Assembly: GCA_045579305.1 (NCBI GenBank)
Contig: JAZNLY010000037.1
Span: 1 to 18,307, forward strand
DNA length: 18,307 nucleotides
Source of the DNA: Fimenecus sp045579305
GTDB taxonomy: Bacteria; Bacillota; Clostridia; Oscillospirales; Acutalibacteraceae
Direction: 5' to 3'
Below the pieces are notes generated by a model that was not told the origin of the DNA, did no database searches, and worked only from the letters and a program-made list of their open reading frames with translations. Of this stretch, positions 6,884 to 13,331 are shown piece by piece (the stretch's first letter is position 1; every line of letters starts with the position of its first letter). The position numbers were made by a program, and so were the translations under genes.

Positions 6884-8302
6884 TTATTCAACAGTAATTT
6901 CCGATGACATTGGTATGAAAGAATATTCATCCTCATACTTTGACAGGTCCTCGTTTATAGTCAACTTCAATTTTCCTGTTTCAGGGTTATAGTTTTCTTT
7001 TTTAACTGTAAGAGTTACAGGCACATCAAATTGAACCAAATCCGGATACATAAAAGAAGCAGTTATGCGTACAGTATTATTCTTATATTCTCCGTACAAC
7101 CAACAATCAAATGTGTTTGCACTGTCATCATTATTAAACTCGAACTCGAATATCGGGTCGGATTTAGTGCCAACATTCTTTATTCTTTTTATAACTGCAA
7201 ACACATTGGCTACTTTCTTTTTAGTGTCAGAATCAGTTTCTTCCTCTTCCGGTTTTTCGATGAAAACAACCTCAAAATCTTTTTCTACAGCGTCAAGGGC
7301 AAAGCCATATTCAATATATTTATCAACATCGTCCTCAATTTTAACAGTAGCTTTTTCTGTTACCTTATCATACTCTAATTTATCAGGATAGATATACACA
7401 CTACCGTTTTGTGTTGTGCCGTCATCAAGTTTGAACTCTATGCTGAATTCTATTTTATTATTGGTTGTTTTTGTGGTTATTGTGTAGGTATCTTTTTCAA
7501 GCTTCTCCGCAACTCTGACAACCATATCAGGTTCAGCTTTTGTACCAACATTTTCCACCATTTCAACAGCCTCAAAGATATCTACCTTTTTTACTGCATT
7601 CAGACCTGAAACTTTGTATTCAATAACAAACTCATCTTCACCGACAAGACGTTTCTTAAGTCTTTCCAGTTTATTGATACCTTTGTAGTTAACTCGTATT
7701 GTTACTTTGACAACGTCTCCGTTAGATAAGCCAGCCTTAGCATCCTTGTCAACAGAATATGCTATAAAATTCTGGAAGTTATCACCGTCATAGGTTTGCC
7801 CGTCATAATTCTTGCCATACAAGGTTTTCGCCATATCATCATAGTTGATGAATTCTTCCTGAATTGTTCCGTAGCCGTCAGCACCATAGAAAGCGATTTC
7901 TTTATTAACAAAGTCATCTATCTTTACCCGACCGGACATTGAAATCGCAATAACAATCGCAAGAATCACAACTATAGGAATAATCCACATAACAGCAGCT
8001 ATTTTCTTTGCACCTTTTTGAGATTTTCTTGTCGTTCTTGTACGAGCCGGTCCTGTGCCATTCTCAGTTCTTGTTCTGTTTGTAGGTCTTGTACTGACTA
8101 CAGGCCTTGTCCTATCCACCGGTCTTGTAGTTCTTACCGGTCTGTCGGATTCAAATTTTGAGAAGATATCATCAGTCAGCTCCGTATTGTAACTGGAATC
8201 ACTTACAATATCAACCACTTCTGGTTCATCAACTCTTGTACCACATATTTCACAGAGTACAGAGCCCTCAGGCATCTGCACACCACACTTTTTGCAATAC
8301 AT
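6884..8302 (-). CDS. Zinc-ribbon, single-pass membrane protein with duplicated extracellular domain
   Basis: 472 residues. A zinc ribbon (C3, C6, C17, C20) begins the cytoplasmic part. A linker (51-95) rich in RP/RT repeats follows (RPVRTTRPVDRTRPVVSTRP), then one membrane helix (101-121) and about 350 extracellular residues. The ectodomain contains a tandem repeat of about 90 residues: unit one at about 248-340 and unit two at about 372-465. Both open with (E/K)NVGTK(A/S)(E/D)P, have a central YPD, and end with a Y(I/E)xxxF-type strand. The layout recalls TcaA-like proteins (zinc ribbon, helix, repeated exterior), but sequence identity is not evident by eye. Its function is unknown; sensing or scaffolding at the surface is only a guess. 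The ribosome site AAAGGAA precedes the ATG, and a strong promoter lies at 8336-8364. A terminator directly follows the stop codon. Confidence 0.82.
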   Translation of the reverse strand: MYCKKCGVQMPEGSVLCEICGTRVDEPEVVDIVSDSSYNTELTDDIFSKFESDRPVRTTRPVDRTRPVVSTRPTNRTRTENGTGPARTRTTRKSQKGAKKIAAVMWIIPIVVILAIVIAISMSGRVKIDDFVNKEIAFYGADGYGTIQEEFINYDDMAKTLYGKNYDGQTYDGDNFQNFIAYSVDKDAKAGLSNGDVVKVTIRVNYKGINKLERLKKRLVGEDEFVIEYKVSGLNAVKKVDIFEAVEMVENVGTKAEPDMVVRVAEKLEKDTYTITTKTTNNKIEFSIEFKLDDGTTQNGSVYIYPDKLEYDKVTEKATVKIEDDVDKYIEYGFALDAVEKDFEVVFIEKPEEEETDSDTKKKVANVFAVIKRIKNVGTKSDPIFEFEFNNDDSANTFDCWLYGEYKNNTVRITASFMYPDLVQFDVPVTLTVKKENYNPETGKLKLTINEDLSKYEDEYSFIPMSSEITVE

Positions 8303-8335
8303 TATATCAATTCCTTTCGGTTAGTTAATAAGTAA

Positions 8336-8364
8336 AGTATAGATTAATTAGTAAAATTTGTCAA
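8336..8364 (-). promoter_or_regulatory. Strong sigma-A promoter of the zinc-ribbon ectodomain gene
   Basis: On the - strand, a consensus -35 TTGACA (8364-8359), 17 bases, then TATACT (8341-8336). The predicted start is near 8329, leaving a leader of about 27 bases. Confidence 0.85.
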
Positions 8365-8406
8365 CAAGACCCTTGAAATGAGTGATGGACAGGCAACATC
8401 AAAGCA

Positions 8407-8443
8407 CAAAAAAAGAACCAATGTCCATATGAATCATTGGTTC
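8407..8443 (-). terminator. Terminator of CFFC peptide gene copy A
   Basis: A perfect 9-bp stem GAACCAATG (8415-8423) / CATTGGTTC (8435-8443). Reading the - strand, the stem is followed by seven T (8414-8408). Confidence 0.88.
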
Positions 8444-8470
8444 CGTTCGTTTTTGTGTTGTTATTGAAGA

Positions 8471-8659
8471 TTAAAGTACATCTGTATTTGGGATTGTAAC
8501 TTCCTCAGTTGTTGGTTCCTCAGTTACAGCTTCAGTTGTTGTTTCTTCGTGAATTGGGTCATCACAGAAGAAGCAAGCAGTACCTACTACAGGAATTGCA
8601 CTCATAAGAACAAGAACAGCACCCATAACGATTGCTAACTTTGTAAACTTGTTTTTCAT
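8471..8659 (-). CDS. Small secreted or membrane-anchored CFFC peptide, copy A
   Basis: 62 residues from the ATG at 8659. The longer reading would begin with a GTG at 8668 that lies within the Shine-Dalgarno GGAGGTG. The ATG is 8 bases from GGAGG and is clearly the better start. Basic MKNKFTK leads a hydrophobic stretch (8-25) and then PVVGTA|CFFC, so cleavage by signal peptidase before the first Cys is possible. The lipobox is poor (Gly at -3), so lipid attachment is uncertain. The remaining tail of about 34 residues has a C-x2-C pair, DDPIHEE, a Thr/Glu-rich run (TTTEAVTEEPTTEE) and ends TDVL. I recognise no family. It has its own promoter and terminator and is 415 bp from a near-identical copy B. 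Possible roles include metal binding, a structural surface peptide or a signal; none is shown. Confidence 0.8.
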   Translation of the reverse strand: MKNKFTKLAIVMGAVLVLMSAIPVVGTACFFCDDPIHEETTTEAVTEEPTTEEVTIPNTDVL

Positions 8660-8667
8660 GCCTTTCA

Positions 8668-8672
8668 CCTCC
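8668..8672 (-). promoter_or_regulatory. Ribosome site that fixes the start of peptide copy A
   Basis: On the - strand GGAGGTGA precedes AAGGC and the ATG at 8659. The alternative GTG start is part of this Shine-Dalgarno sequence, so it cannot be the real initiator. Confidence 0.85.
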
Positions 8673-8677
8673 CGAAT

Positions 8678-8748
8678 ACATGCATGTCTTTTTAATATAT
8701 GCTATGCGTTACCGAAACATTCATTGAACATTTCAATCAAGCATATAT
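8678..8748 (-). promoter_or_regulatory. Inverted repeats in the leader region of peptide copy A
   Basis: Three symmetric elements lie between the promoter and the ribosome site. One is a perfect palindrome ACATGCATGT (8678-8687). The second is ATTGAA-CAT-TTCAAT (8723-8737). The third is a long-range pair ATATATGCT (8695-8703) / AGCATATAT (8740-8748). None occurs upstream of copy B. They may be operator sites or leader structure; AT-rich chance symmetry is not excluded. Confidence 0.35.
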
Positions 8749-8777
8749 ATTTTATCATATGACAGAATTATTTTCAA
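8749..8777 (-). promoter_or_regulatory. Promoter of peptide copy A
   Basis: On the - strand, TTGAAA (8777-8772), 17 bases, TAAAAT (8754-8749). The expected start is near 8742, with a leader of about 80 bases, long for a 62-codon gene. Confidence 0.6.
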
Positions 8778-8828
8778 TTAAAATATATTACAGTAGATTC
8801 TTATAAAAAAATTGATTTTTGCGCAAAA

Positions 8829-8870
8829 TAAACAAAAAAAAGAGCCAACGATTACAATAATCATCGGCTC
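8829..8870 (-). terminator. Terminator of CFFC peptide gene copy B
   Basis: Arms lie at 8842-8854 and 8858-8870. Read as - strand RNA, this gives a 13-bp stem with two G-U pairs, followed by eight T (8841-8834). Read as + strand RNA, the same two positions are A-C mismatches. The hairpin is therefore built for the - strand. Its sequence is unrelated to the terminator of copy A. Confidence 0.88.
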
Positions 8871-8885
8871 GTTTTATTGATAAAA

Positions 8886-9074
8886 TTAAAGTACGTCTGT
8901 GTTAGGGATTGTAACTTCCTCAGTTGTTGGTTCTTCAGTTACAACTTCAGTTGTTGTTTCCTCGTGGATTGGGTCATCACAGAAGAAGCAAGCAGTACCT
9001 ACTACAGGAATTGCACTCATAAGAACAAGAACAGCACCCATAACGATTGCTAACTTTGTAAACTTGTTTTTCAT
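8886..9074 (-). CDS. Small secreted or membrane-anchored CFFC peptide, copy B
   Basis: 62 residues from the ATG at 9074. The GTG nine bases upstream is part of a perfect AAGGAGGTGA ribosome site. It is identical to copy A except Val for Ala in TTTE(V/A)VTEE. The same layout is seen: basic N-terminus, hydrophobic segment 8-25, CFFC directly after a plausible signal-peptidase site, and an acidic Thr/Glu-rich tail. Six of the seven DNA differences from copy A are synonymous, which suggests selection on the protein sequence or recent duplication with gene conversion of the 5' half. It has its own terminator. Its upstream region is unrelated to that of copy A, so the two copies are probably expressed under different conditions. 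Function unknown. Confidence 0.8.
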   Translation of the reverse strand: MKNKFTKLAIVMGAVLVLMSAIPVVGTACFFCDDPIHEETTTEVVTEEPTTEEVTIPNTDVL

Positions 9075-9082
9075 GCCTTTCA

Positions 9083-9087
9083 CCTCC
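9083..9087 (-). promoter_or_regulatory. Ribosome site that fixes the start of peptide copy B
   Basis: The - strand sequence AAGGAGGTGA is fully complementary to the 16S rRNA 3' end and lies 8 bases before the ATG at 9074. Confidence 0.85.
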
Positions 9088-9430
9088 TTGAAAAACTCAC
9101 GTCAATGCCCTATATGTTTTATTAATTAAAAACAAACATTTTTTCAACAGAAATAAATGACTCTGTTTATAAACATATAAATACAAAGATATATTGAATA
9201 CTTATAGGTGTATTCTAACATAACTTTTAAAAAAATACAACACAAATCTACAAAAAAAATAATATTTTTTCTAATTTAACGAACATGCTTTTATCAAACT
9301 CAACAGCAGATAATTCTTTTATTATCTATATGGTTTATTTTCACTAATTTATATACTTTTTTCACAATTCTTATTGTAATTTCTTTTAATTTGTTATAAA
9401 ATAACACTACAACTCTTAAGGAGGGTTAAT
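9088..9430. other. AT-rich intergenic region, divergent promoters
   Basis: About 340 bases with no credible gene. It holds the + strand promoter at 9374-9402. For peptide copy B there is only a weak candidate on the - strand: TTGAAA at 9147-9142, 17 bases, then TAATAA at 9124-9119. A small inverted repeat GAATAC/GTATTC (9196-9201 / 9210-9215) could be an operator but may be chance in such AT-rich DNA. No RNA gene or terminator was recognised. Confidence 0.5.
9374..9402 (+). promoter_or_regulatory. Promoter of the phosphoribosyltransferase-like gene
   Basis: TTGTAA (9374-9379), 17 bases, TAAAAT (9397-9402), with TATAAA overlapping. The leader is about 20 bases to a strong ribosome site AAGGAGG (9418-9424). 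Confidence 0.6.
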
Positions 9431-10075
9431 ATGCCAACAACAACAATTACTAAAATCAGAACAAAAAACAATAATTTATTCCTTCGTGTTGCAAAGGGAC
9501 ATTTTGCAACAAGCAGTTCACATAGCAACTATTATGTCGACGTTGCTGCACAAAAATCACGTCTTTCTGAAGCAAAGGCAATTGCGCAGGAGCTTTGCAA
9601 AAACCATAAATACAGCAACTGTCTTGTTGACACTATTCTTTGTCTCGACGGTATGGAAGTAGTTGGAACTTGTGTTGCCGAGGAATTGACAAAGCACGAT
9701 TACGTGAACATTAACGCTCACCAGACAATTTATGTTGTTACTCCTGAAACAGTAAACGGTTCCCAGCTTATTTTCAGAGACAATATGGTTCCTATGATTA
9801 AGGGAAAGCATGTGTTGATTATCGCTGTTTCTGTTGCATCCGGTAACACTGTTCGTGCAGCAGTTGAGGCAATTCAGTATTATGGTGGTCAGGTAGCAGG
9901 TGTTGCTTCAATCTTTGCCACATCTGATGAAGTTGCAGGACACGAAGTTAATTCTGTTTTCAATCCAAAAGACTTACCTGATTATTTCAGCTGTCCATCC
10001 TACGAATGCCCACTCTGTAAGGAAGGCAAAAAACTTGATGCATTGATTAACTGTCATGGTTACTCAAAACTTTAA
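9431..10075 (+). CDS. Orotate-phosphoribosyltransferase-like protein with degenerate PRPP motif
   Basis: 214 residues resembling a clostridial PyrE-like branch: GHFATSSSHSNYYVDV (23-38), VDTILCLDGMEVVGTCVAEEL (66-86), NAHQTIYVVTPE (95-106), IFRDN (114-118) and a conserved C-terminus (PLCKEGKKLDALIN...GYSKL). In normal type-I phosphoribosyltransferases the PRPP loop reads like VDDVITTGGT. Here the aligned stretch is IIAVSVASGNT (130-140), with both acidic residues lost but Gly-x-Thr kept. Activity as PyrE is therefore doubtful; a regulatory or nucleotide-binding role is possible. Three cysteines near the end (C188, C193, C196) could bind a metal. It is monocistronic, with its own promoter, strong ribosome site and terminator. 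No pyrimidine gene lies nearby. Confidence 0.75.
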   Translation: MPTTTITKIRTKNNNLFLRVAKGHFATSSSHSNYYVDVAAQKSRLSEAKAIAQELCKNHKYSNCLVDTILCLDGMEVVGTCVAEELTKHDYVNINAHQTIYVVTPETVNGSQLIFRDNMVPMIKGKHVLIIAVSVASGNTVRAAVEAIQYYGGQVAGVASIFATSDEVAGHEVNSVFNPKDLPDYFSCPSYECPLCKEGKKLDALINCHGYSKL

Positions 10076-10085
10076 TATTGATATT

Positions 10086-10130
10086 TCATCAAAAAAAGTG
10101 GTTCTTTTTAAGAACCACTTTTTATTTTAT
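10086..10130. terminator. Bidirectional terminator, ends the phosphoribosyltransferase-like gene and the six-gene block
   Basis: A perfect 14-bp stem AAAAAGTGGTTCTT (10093-10106) / AAGAACCACTTTTT (10110-10123) with a 3-base loop. T-rich sequence follows on both strands. Confidence 0.92.
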
Positions 10131-10136
10131 TTAGCC

Positions 10137-11105
10137 TTATGCTTCCGGATTATCAGGTATACCATAGTTAGTATATCCTGCATCCTTCCAGACAACAGTG
10201 AACATATATCGTCCGTCTTTTGTTTCTTCTCTCTTATAGTAATTATATCCGGACATATCGCCAAACATATTGTATTTCACAAATCCTTTTGGATTTCCGT
10301 TTTTATCAGTTACATTCAGAAGACCTTCTTCAATTCCGTCCGCCATTGTCTTATCACGCGCAATCAAAGTTGCCTTTACAACATTGTTTGTCGGGTCGCA
10401 CCAACCGAATTTAAAGCCTGTAATCCACCAGTGTTCCTGTGAAGGTCTGGTAAAAAGAGGATTCATTTTCTCAAAATCCTTTACAGTATGGTAGTAATCA
10501 AAAGACATTTCAAAAAGGTTATGGTCTTCTGCACATTCATAGAATGGAGAGTCGATATTGTCATACTCTTTTGTATAAACGCCTAATTCTGCACCCTCAA
10601 GTACACCATACTGACCCTTCCACCACTGGAGTCTCCAAAGAAGGTCACCATATTCAAAATCGATTTTCAATGTCTGATATCGCATATTGGTGAAAACTGC
10701 CATATCATCATACAAGTCTGTGAAACCAAAATATCTCTGCCAAGGGTTCATGCTTGTGTAATAGATATTCTGTGTAGCGTCATACTCATATCCGAACAAT
10801 GCAAGAATCTGATGTGGAGTTGAGCTTGTTCCGGGAGTTTCATCTATTGCCATACGGAGAATATATCTTGCATCCATTGCAGTAATACGGTAGTTATTAT
10901 CCATGTCCAAGAGACGAAGTGTTTCCGCATTGACTCTGTCAGGACTTACTGCAAACTGAAGAACGATTCTTGCGTCCAATGCAGTTACCACACCATCACC
11001 ATTGGCGTCACCTTTCACCGGTTCATCTTCTGCATTTACTGTACTGAATGGAATGAATGTACACATCAGCACTAATGCAAGAATTACTGAAAACCATTTT
11101 TTCAT
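10137..11105 (-). CDS. Secreted dockerin plus DUF4474-like protein
   Basis: 322 residues. A signal peptide (1-25, ending VNA|ED) is followed at once by a type-I dockerin (31-88). It has two calcium-binding repeats, D33-A-N35-G-D37...D44 with ALDARIVLQFA and D67-M-D69-N-N71...D78 with AMDARYILRMA. Dockerins normally dock to cohesins of a cellulosome-like scaffold or cell-surface anchor. The rest (103-318: PWQRYFGFTDLYDDMA, then LQWWKGQYG...GAELGVY) matches my memory of DUF4474, common in Ruminococcaceae and of unknown function. An N-terminal dockerin on a non-catalytic domain points to a surface or matrix role. It may instead be a free dockerin-like calcium domain. A strong ribosome site AAAGGAG precedes it. 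It lies last in the putative block, 51 bases after the HEXXH gene; two TATAAT-like sequences in that gap (11129-11134, 11145-11150) could add a promoter. Confidence 0.85.
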   Translation of the reverse strand: MKKWFSVILALVLMCTFIPFSTVNAEDEPVKGDANGDGVVTALDARIVLQFAVSPDRVNAETLRLLDMDNNYRITAMDARYILRMAIDETPGTSSTPHQILALFGYEYDATQNIYYTSMNPWQRYFGFTDLYDDMAVFTNMRYQTLKIDFEYGDLLWRLQWWKGQYGVLEGAELGVYTKEYDNIDSPFYECAEDHNLFEMSFDYYHTVKDFEKMNPLFTRPSQEHWWITGFKFGWCDPTNNVVKATLIARDKTMADGIEEGLLNVTDKNGNPKGFVKYNMFGDMSGYNYYKREETKDGRYMFTVVWKDAGYTNYGIPDNPEA

Positions 11106-11156
11106 AAAAACATCTCCTTTGAAAATCTATTATAAAATTGAAATATTATATGCAAT

Positions 11157-11642
11157 TTATTTTTTCTTTACCATAGTCATTTCTGAGAATTTCTGTCCCC
11201 AGGCATTTGCCCAGCTTTCGCAATAAAGCTTATAATATGACACATTGTTCTTTTTTCTGTAATTTGCGAAACAATTACACCACACTGCTGATGGTATTGC
11301 CACAACGATATAATAAAGTGGCCCTAACAAAAGGCATTGCCATGTATGACCATATTCGTGAATTCGTGTGTTGTATGTCCATTCTTTATCAGGATGGTCT
11401 TCCCTCATAAAGATAAATAAGCCCATTGAAAGTCCACCTTGATTCCAAGGTATATATACAATATTTGCGTAGCCGAATTTCTGATGCTTATAGCCCTTAA
11501 GCTTCGTGCAGATAAGATATGCGATTCCTCCCACAAGGTTTACAGTCAAGCACCAGGTCCACTGTACAAGATAAAAGAAAATATCAAAAAGCTTACTTCT
11601 TCTGACAGTCGGTGCCGTCTGACTTATGTCAATCTTTTTCAT
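11157..11642 (-). CDS. Small membrane protein with HEXXH zinc-protease-like motif
   Basis: 161 residues. Two hydrophobic segments (about 20-43 and 105-125) flank RIHEYGHTWQCLLLGPLYY, with H95-E96-x2-H99. A later YCESWANAWG places E142 where a gluzincin third zinc ligand would be. The pattern HE(Y/F)GHT...GPLY...ESWAN is a conserved small-protein signature I recall from Clostridia and Bacteroidetes hypothetical proteins. Peptidase activity is inferred only from the motif. It starts 13 bases after the GPH symporter stop, so cotranscription is very likely. The protein could process a membrane or secreted partner such as the dockerin product encoded next, but nothing in the sequence proves this. 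It is short compared with known M48 or M50 peptidases. Confidence 0.7.
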   Translation of the reverse strand: MKKIDISQTAPTVRRSKLFDIFFYLVQWTWCLTVNLVGGIAYLICTKLKGYKHQKFGYANIVYIPWNQGGLSMGLFIFMREDHPDKEWTYNTRIHEYGHTWQCLLLGPLYYIVVAIPSAVWCNCFANYRKKNNVSYYKLYCESWANAWGQKFSEMTMVKKK

Positions 11643-11655
11643 ATTTTTATCCCCT

Positions 11656-13308
11656 TTATCTTGCTTCTTCTAACAACTGTTTTCGCATTTCTTCTTTTTC
11701 TATAAGAATTATATATTTACCGTCTTCATTCTTGTCAAGAGTATGTCCCTGACTCTCATCATTATCTTTCCCGAGCCACGTATTCTCAAGTCTCTGACCT
11801 GAAAGAATTTCACAGCGTTTCTTTTCTTCGTCTGTGAGAATCACACTGCCATATTTATGCTTTGTTGCCACAGCAGCACGAATCATAGTATGGTCATCCT
11901 TTGTCATTTCAAATCTTCTCAGAAGAAGATAAGAAACAAACGCACAGACCATAGGAATTATTGCAACACAAAGACGGATACCGAATATTGCCGAATCAGG
12001 TTGTTCTATAAAATCGGTTGCCTCACTCTTTGTATCAAGACCGAAACCACCAAGAATAAGCGTTACAATAAATGTGTTTATACCACCTGTCACCTGCTTG
12101 ACCATTGTATTACAGGTTGAAACAACGCCTTCACGACGACGTCCTGTAATCAACTCATCCACATCGGTCAAATCAGGAAAAACATTGTTGCAGACAAAAC
12201 CGATACCACTCATACCGAAAGGATAGAATATAACACCCATAATCATAAGAACAAGCATATATGTGGCTTTAGAAGTGCCCGGTTGACTTGCCTGTACAAA
12301 AAGACCGATAGCAAGACCTAAAATCATAAATGGTGTTACAAATGTACCACATTTTTTCTTACCATGCTTCATTGTAAGAGCATAGTTAAGCGGGAATGCC
12401 GCTGATTCAAAAACACCTGCAAAGGTGTTGAAAATCGGATAGAATCTATATTGATTTGCGAGGAATGTCACATAGTAAATATATGTTGTTGAATAAAAGC
12501 TTCTTGCCATTTCCCAGAAAAAACTGATGGAAAAATACTGTCTGAATGCCCTGCTTTTGAAAACATCAATATACTCTCTGAAGGCTGCCTTCAAATCAAG
12601 CGGCTCATTTTTCATATCCAATGAGCTTGGCTCTTTTACAAGTTTGAATGTACTGTAAATCGCTACAGAATACATTGTCGCAAGTAACACACCAGCCACA
12701 AGGAAAGGTGCTTTAGATTCTCTTGTAAGCCCATCCGAGAAGCCAAAAATTGAAAGAAGAACAAGAAGAATGATATAGGATGGAATCATCCCGCAGGAGT
12801 TGAAAATATAACTCACTGATGTATATTGAGTTCTTTTGTTGTATTCTGGTGCAAGTTCAGGCAACATAGCAGTATGTGGCACTGCGATTATTGTGTATGC
12901 AGTCTTGTATAACACATATGCAAAAACGAAATATGCCACCGTCAGGTACGGATGGTTTTCGCCATCAAGACCGAATGAATTCCACAACATTATATATGAT
13001 ACAAAAACCAGTGGAATACCCCATTTTAGGTATGCACGATGTCGTCCGAATTTCGAGCGTGTACGGTCGGTGATAATACCCATAATCGGGTCATTAATTC
13101 CATCCCATACAACCGCAATCATTGTTATAAAACCTGCATATCTGATATCAAGACCCACAACTTTAGTCAGGAATATGCTGAAATACATACTGATTATGTA
13201 CCCTGCACCACCGATGAAAATATTTGTATAGCAATAGTTAATCATAGGCACAACTGTATCTTTGAATGTGCCTTCAACACCTATTGCCTTTTTAAATCTT
13301 TCACCCAT
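11656..13308 (-). CDS. GPH-family (MelB-like) glycoside/pentoside/hexuronide:cation symporter
   Basis: 550 residues with about 12 membrane helices. The family signature WDGINDPIMGIITDRTRSKFGRHR (starting at residue 68) gives the Asp pair D69 and D73, equivalent to the cation-site aspartates of MelB, and the DRT...GRxR loop. It imports a sugar or glycoside with Na+ or H+; the substrate cannot be read from sequence. The C-terminal cytoplasmic tail (about 80 residues after helix 12) is longer than in MelB and rich in charged residues. Start ATG with AGGTGGG upstream, 23 bases after the lipid kinase stop. Import of arabinosides would fit the GH51 enzyme elsewhere in the window, but they are not in one operon. 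Confidence 0.9.
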   Translation of the reverse strand: MGERFKKAIGVEGTFKDTVVPMINYCYTNIFIGGAGYIISMYFSIFLTKVVGLDIRYAGFITMIAVVWDGINDPIMGIITDRTRSKFGRHRAYLKWGIPLVFVSYIMLWNSFGLDGENHPYLTVAYFVFAYVLYKTAYTIIAVPHTAMLPELAPEYNKRTQYTSVSYIFNSCGMIPSYIILLVLLSIFGFSDGLTRESKAPFLVAGVLLATMYSVAIYSTFKLVKEPSSLDMKNEPLDLKAAFREYIDVFKSRAFRQYFSISFFWEMARSFYSTTYIYYVTFLANQYRFYPIFNTFAGVFESAAFPLNYALTMKHGKKKCGTFVTPFMILGLAIGLFVQASQPGTSKATYMLVLMIMGVIFYPFGMSGIGFVCNNVFPDLTDVDELITGRRREGVVSTCNTMVKQVTGGINTFIVTLILGGFGLDTKSEATDFIEQPDSAIFGIRLCVAIIPMVCAFVSYLLLRRFEMTKDDHTMIRAAVATKHKYGSVILTDEEKKRCEILSGQRLENTWLGKDNDESQGHTLDKNEDGKYIILIEKEEMRKQLLEEAR

Positions 13309-13331
13309 ATTCCCACCTGATTCATCCGAAT

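Larger units (their letters stand above)
8471..8672. repeat. Direct repeat, unit A (peptide gene plus ribosome site)
   Basis: This 202-bp unit matches 8886-9087 with seven substitutions and no gaps. The last 120 bases (signal-peptide codons plus ribosome site) are identical. Homology stops right at the Shine-Dalgarno on one side and just outside the stop codon on the other. Confidence 0.95.
8886..9087. repeat. Direct repeat, unit B (peptide gene plus ribosome site)
   Basis: Partner of 8471-8672, offset 415 bp in the same orientation. The differences cluster in the 3' half of the coding sequence. Recombination between the units could delete or amplify one copy. Confidence 0.95.

Noticed and set aside
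6786..6992. Small + strand open frame across the terminator downstream of the deacetylase
   Set aside because: It overlaps the deacetylase end, a hairpin and the antisense of the next gene, with no ribosome site.
8050..8160. CRISPR-like or tandem DNA repeat in the region coding the RP/RT linker
   Set aside because: The repetition is codon-level low complexity of the protein linker, with irregular spacing.
8471..8659. Lipoprotein call for the CFFC peptides
   Set aside because: The residues before Cys are V-G-T-A; Gly at -3 is a poor lipobox. Kept as a possibility only, since plain signal-peptidase cleavage or anchoring fits as well.
8471..9087. Mobile element or insertion sequence explaining the 202-bp duplication
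   Set aside because: No transposase, terminal inverted repeats or target duplication flank the units. Homology stops at the gene and ribosome site.
9196..9215. Small inverted repeat GAATAC/GTATTC as a terminator or operator
   Set aside because: Six base pairs in very AT-rich DNA with no T run; likely chance. Mentioned only as intergenic content.
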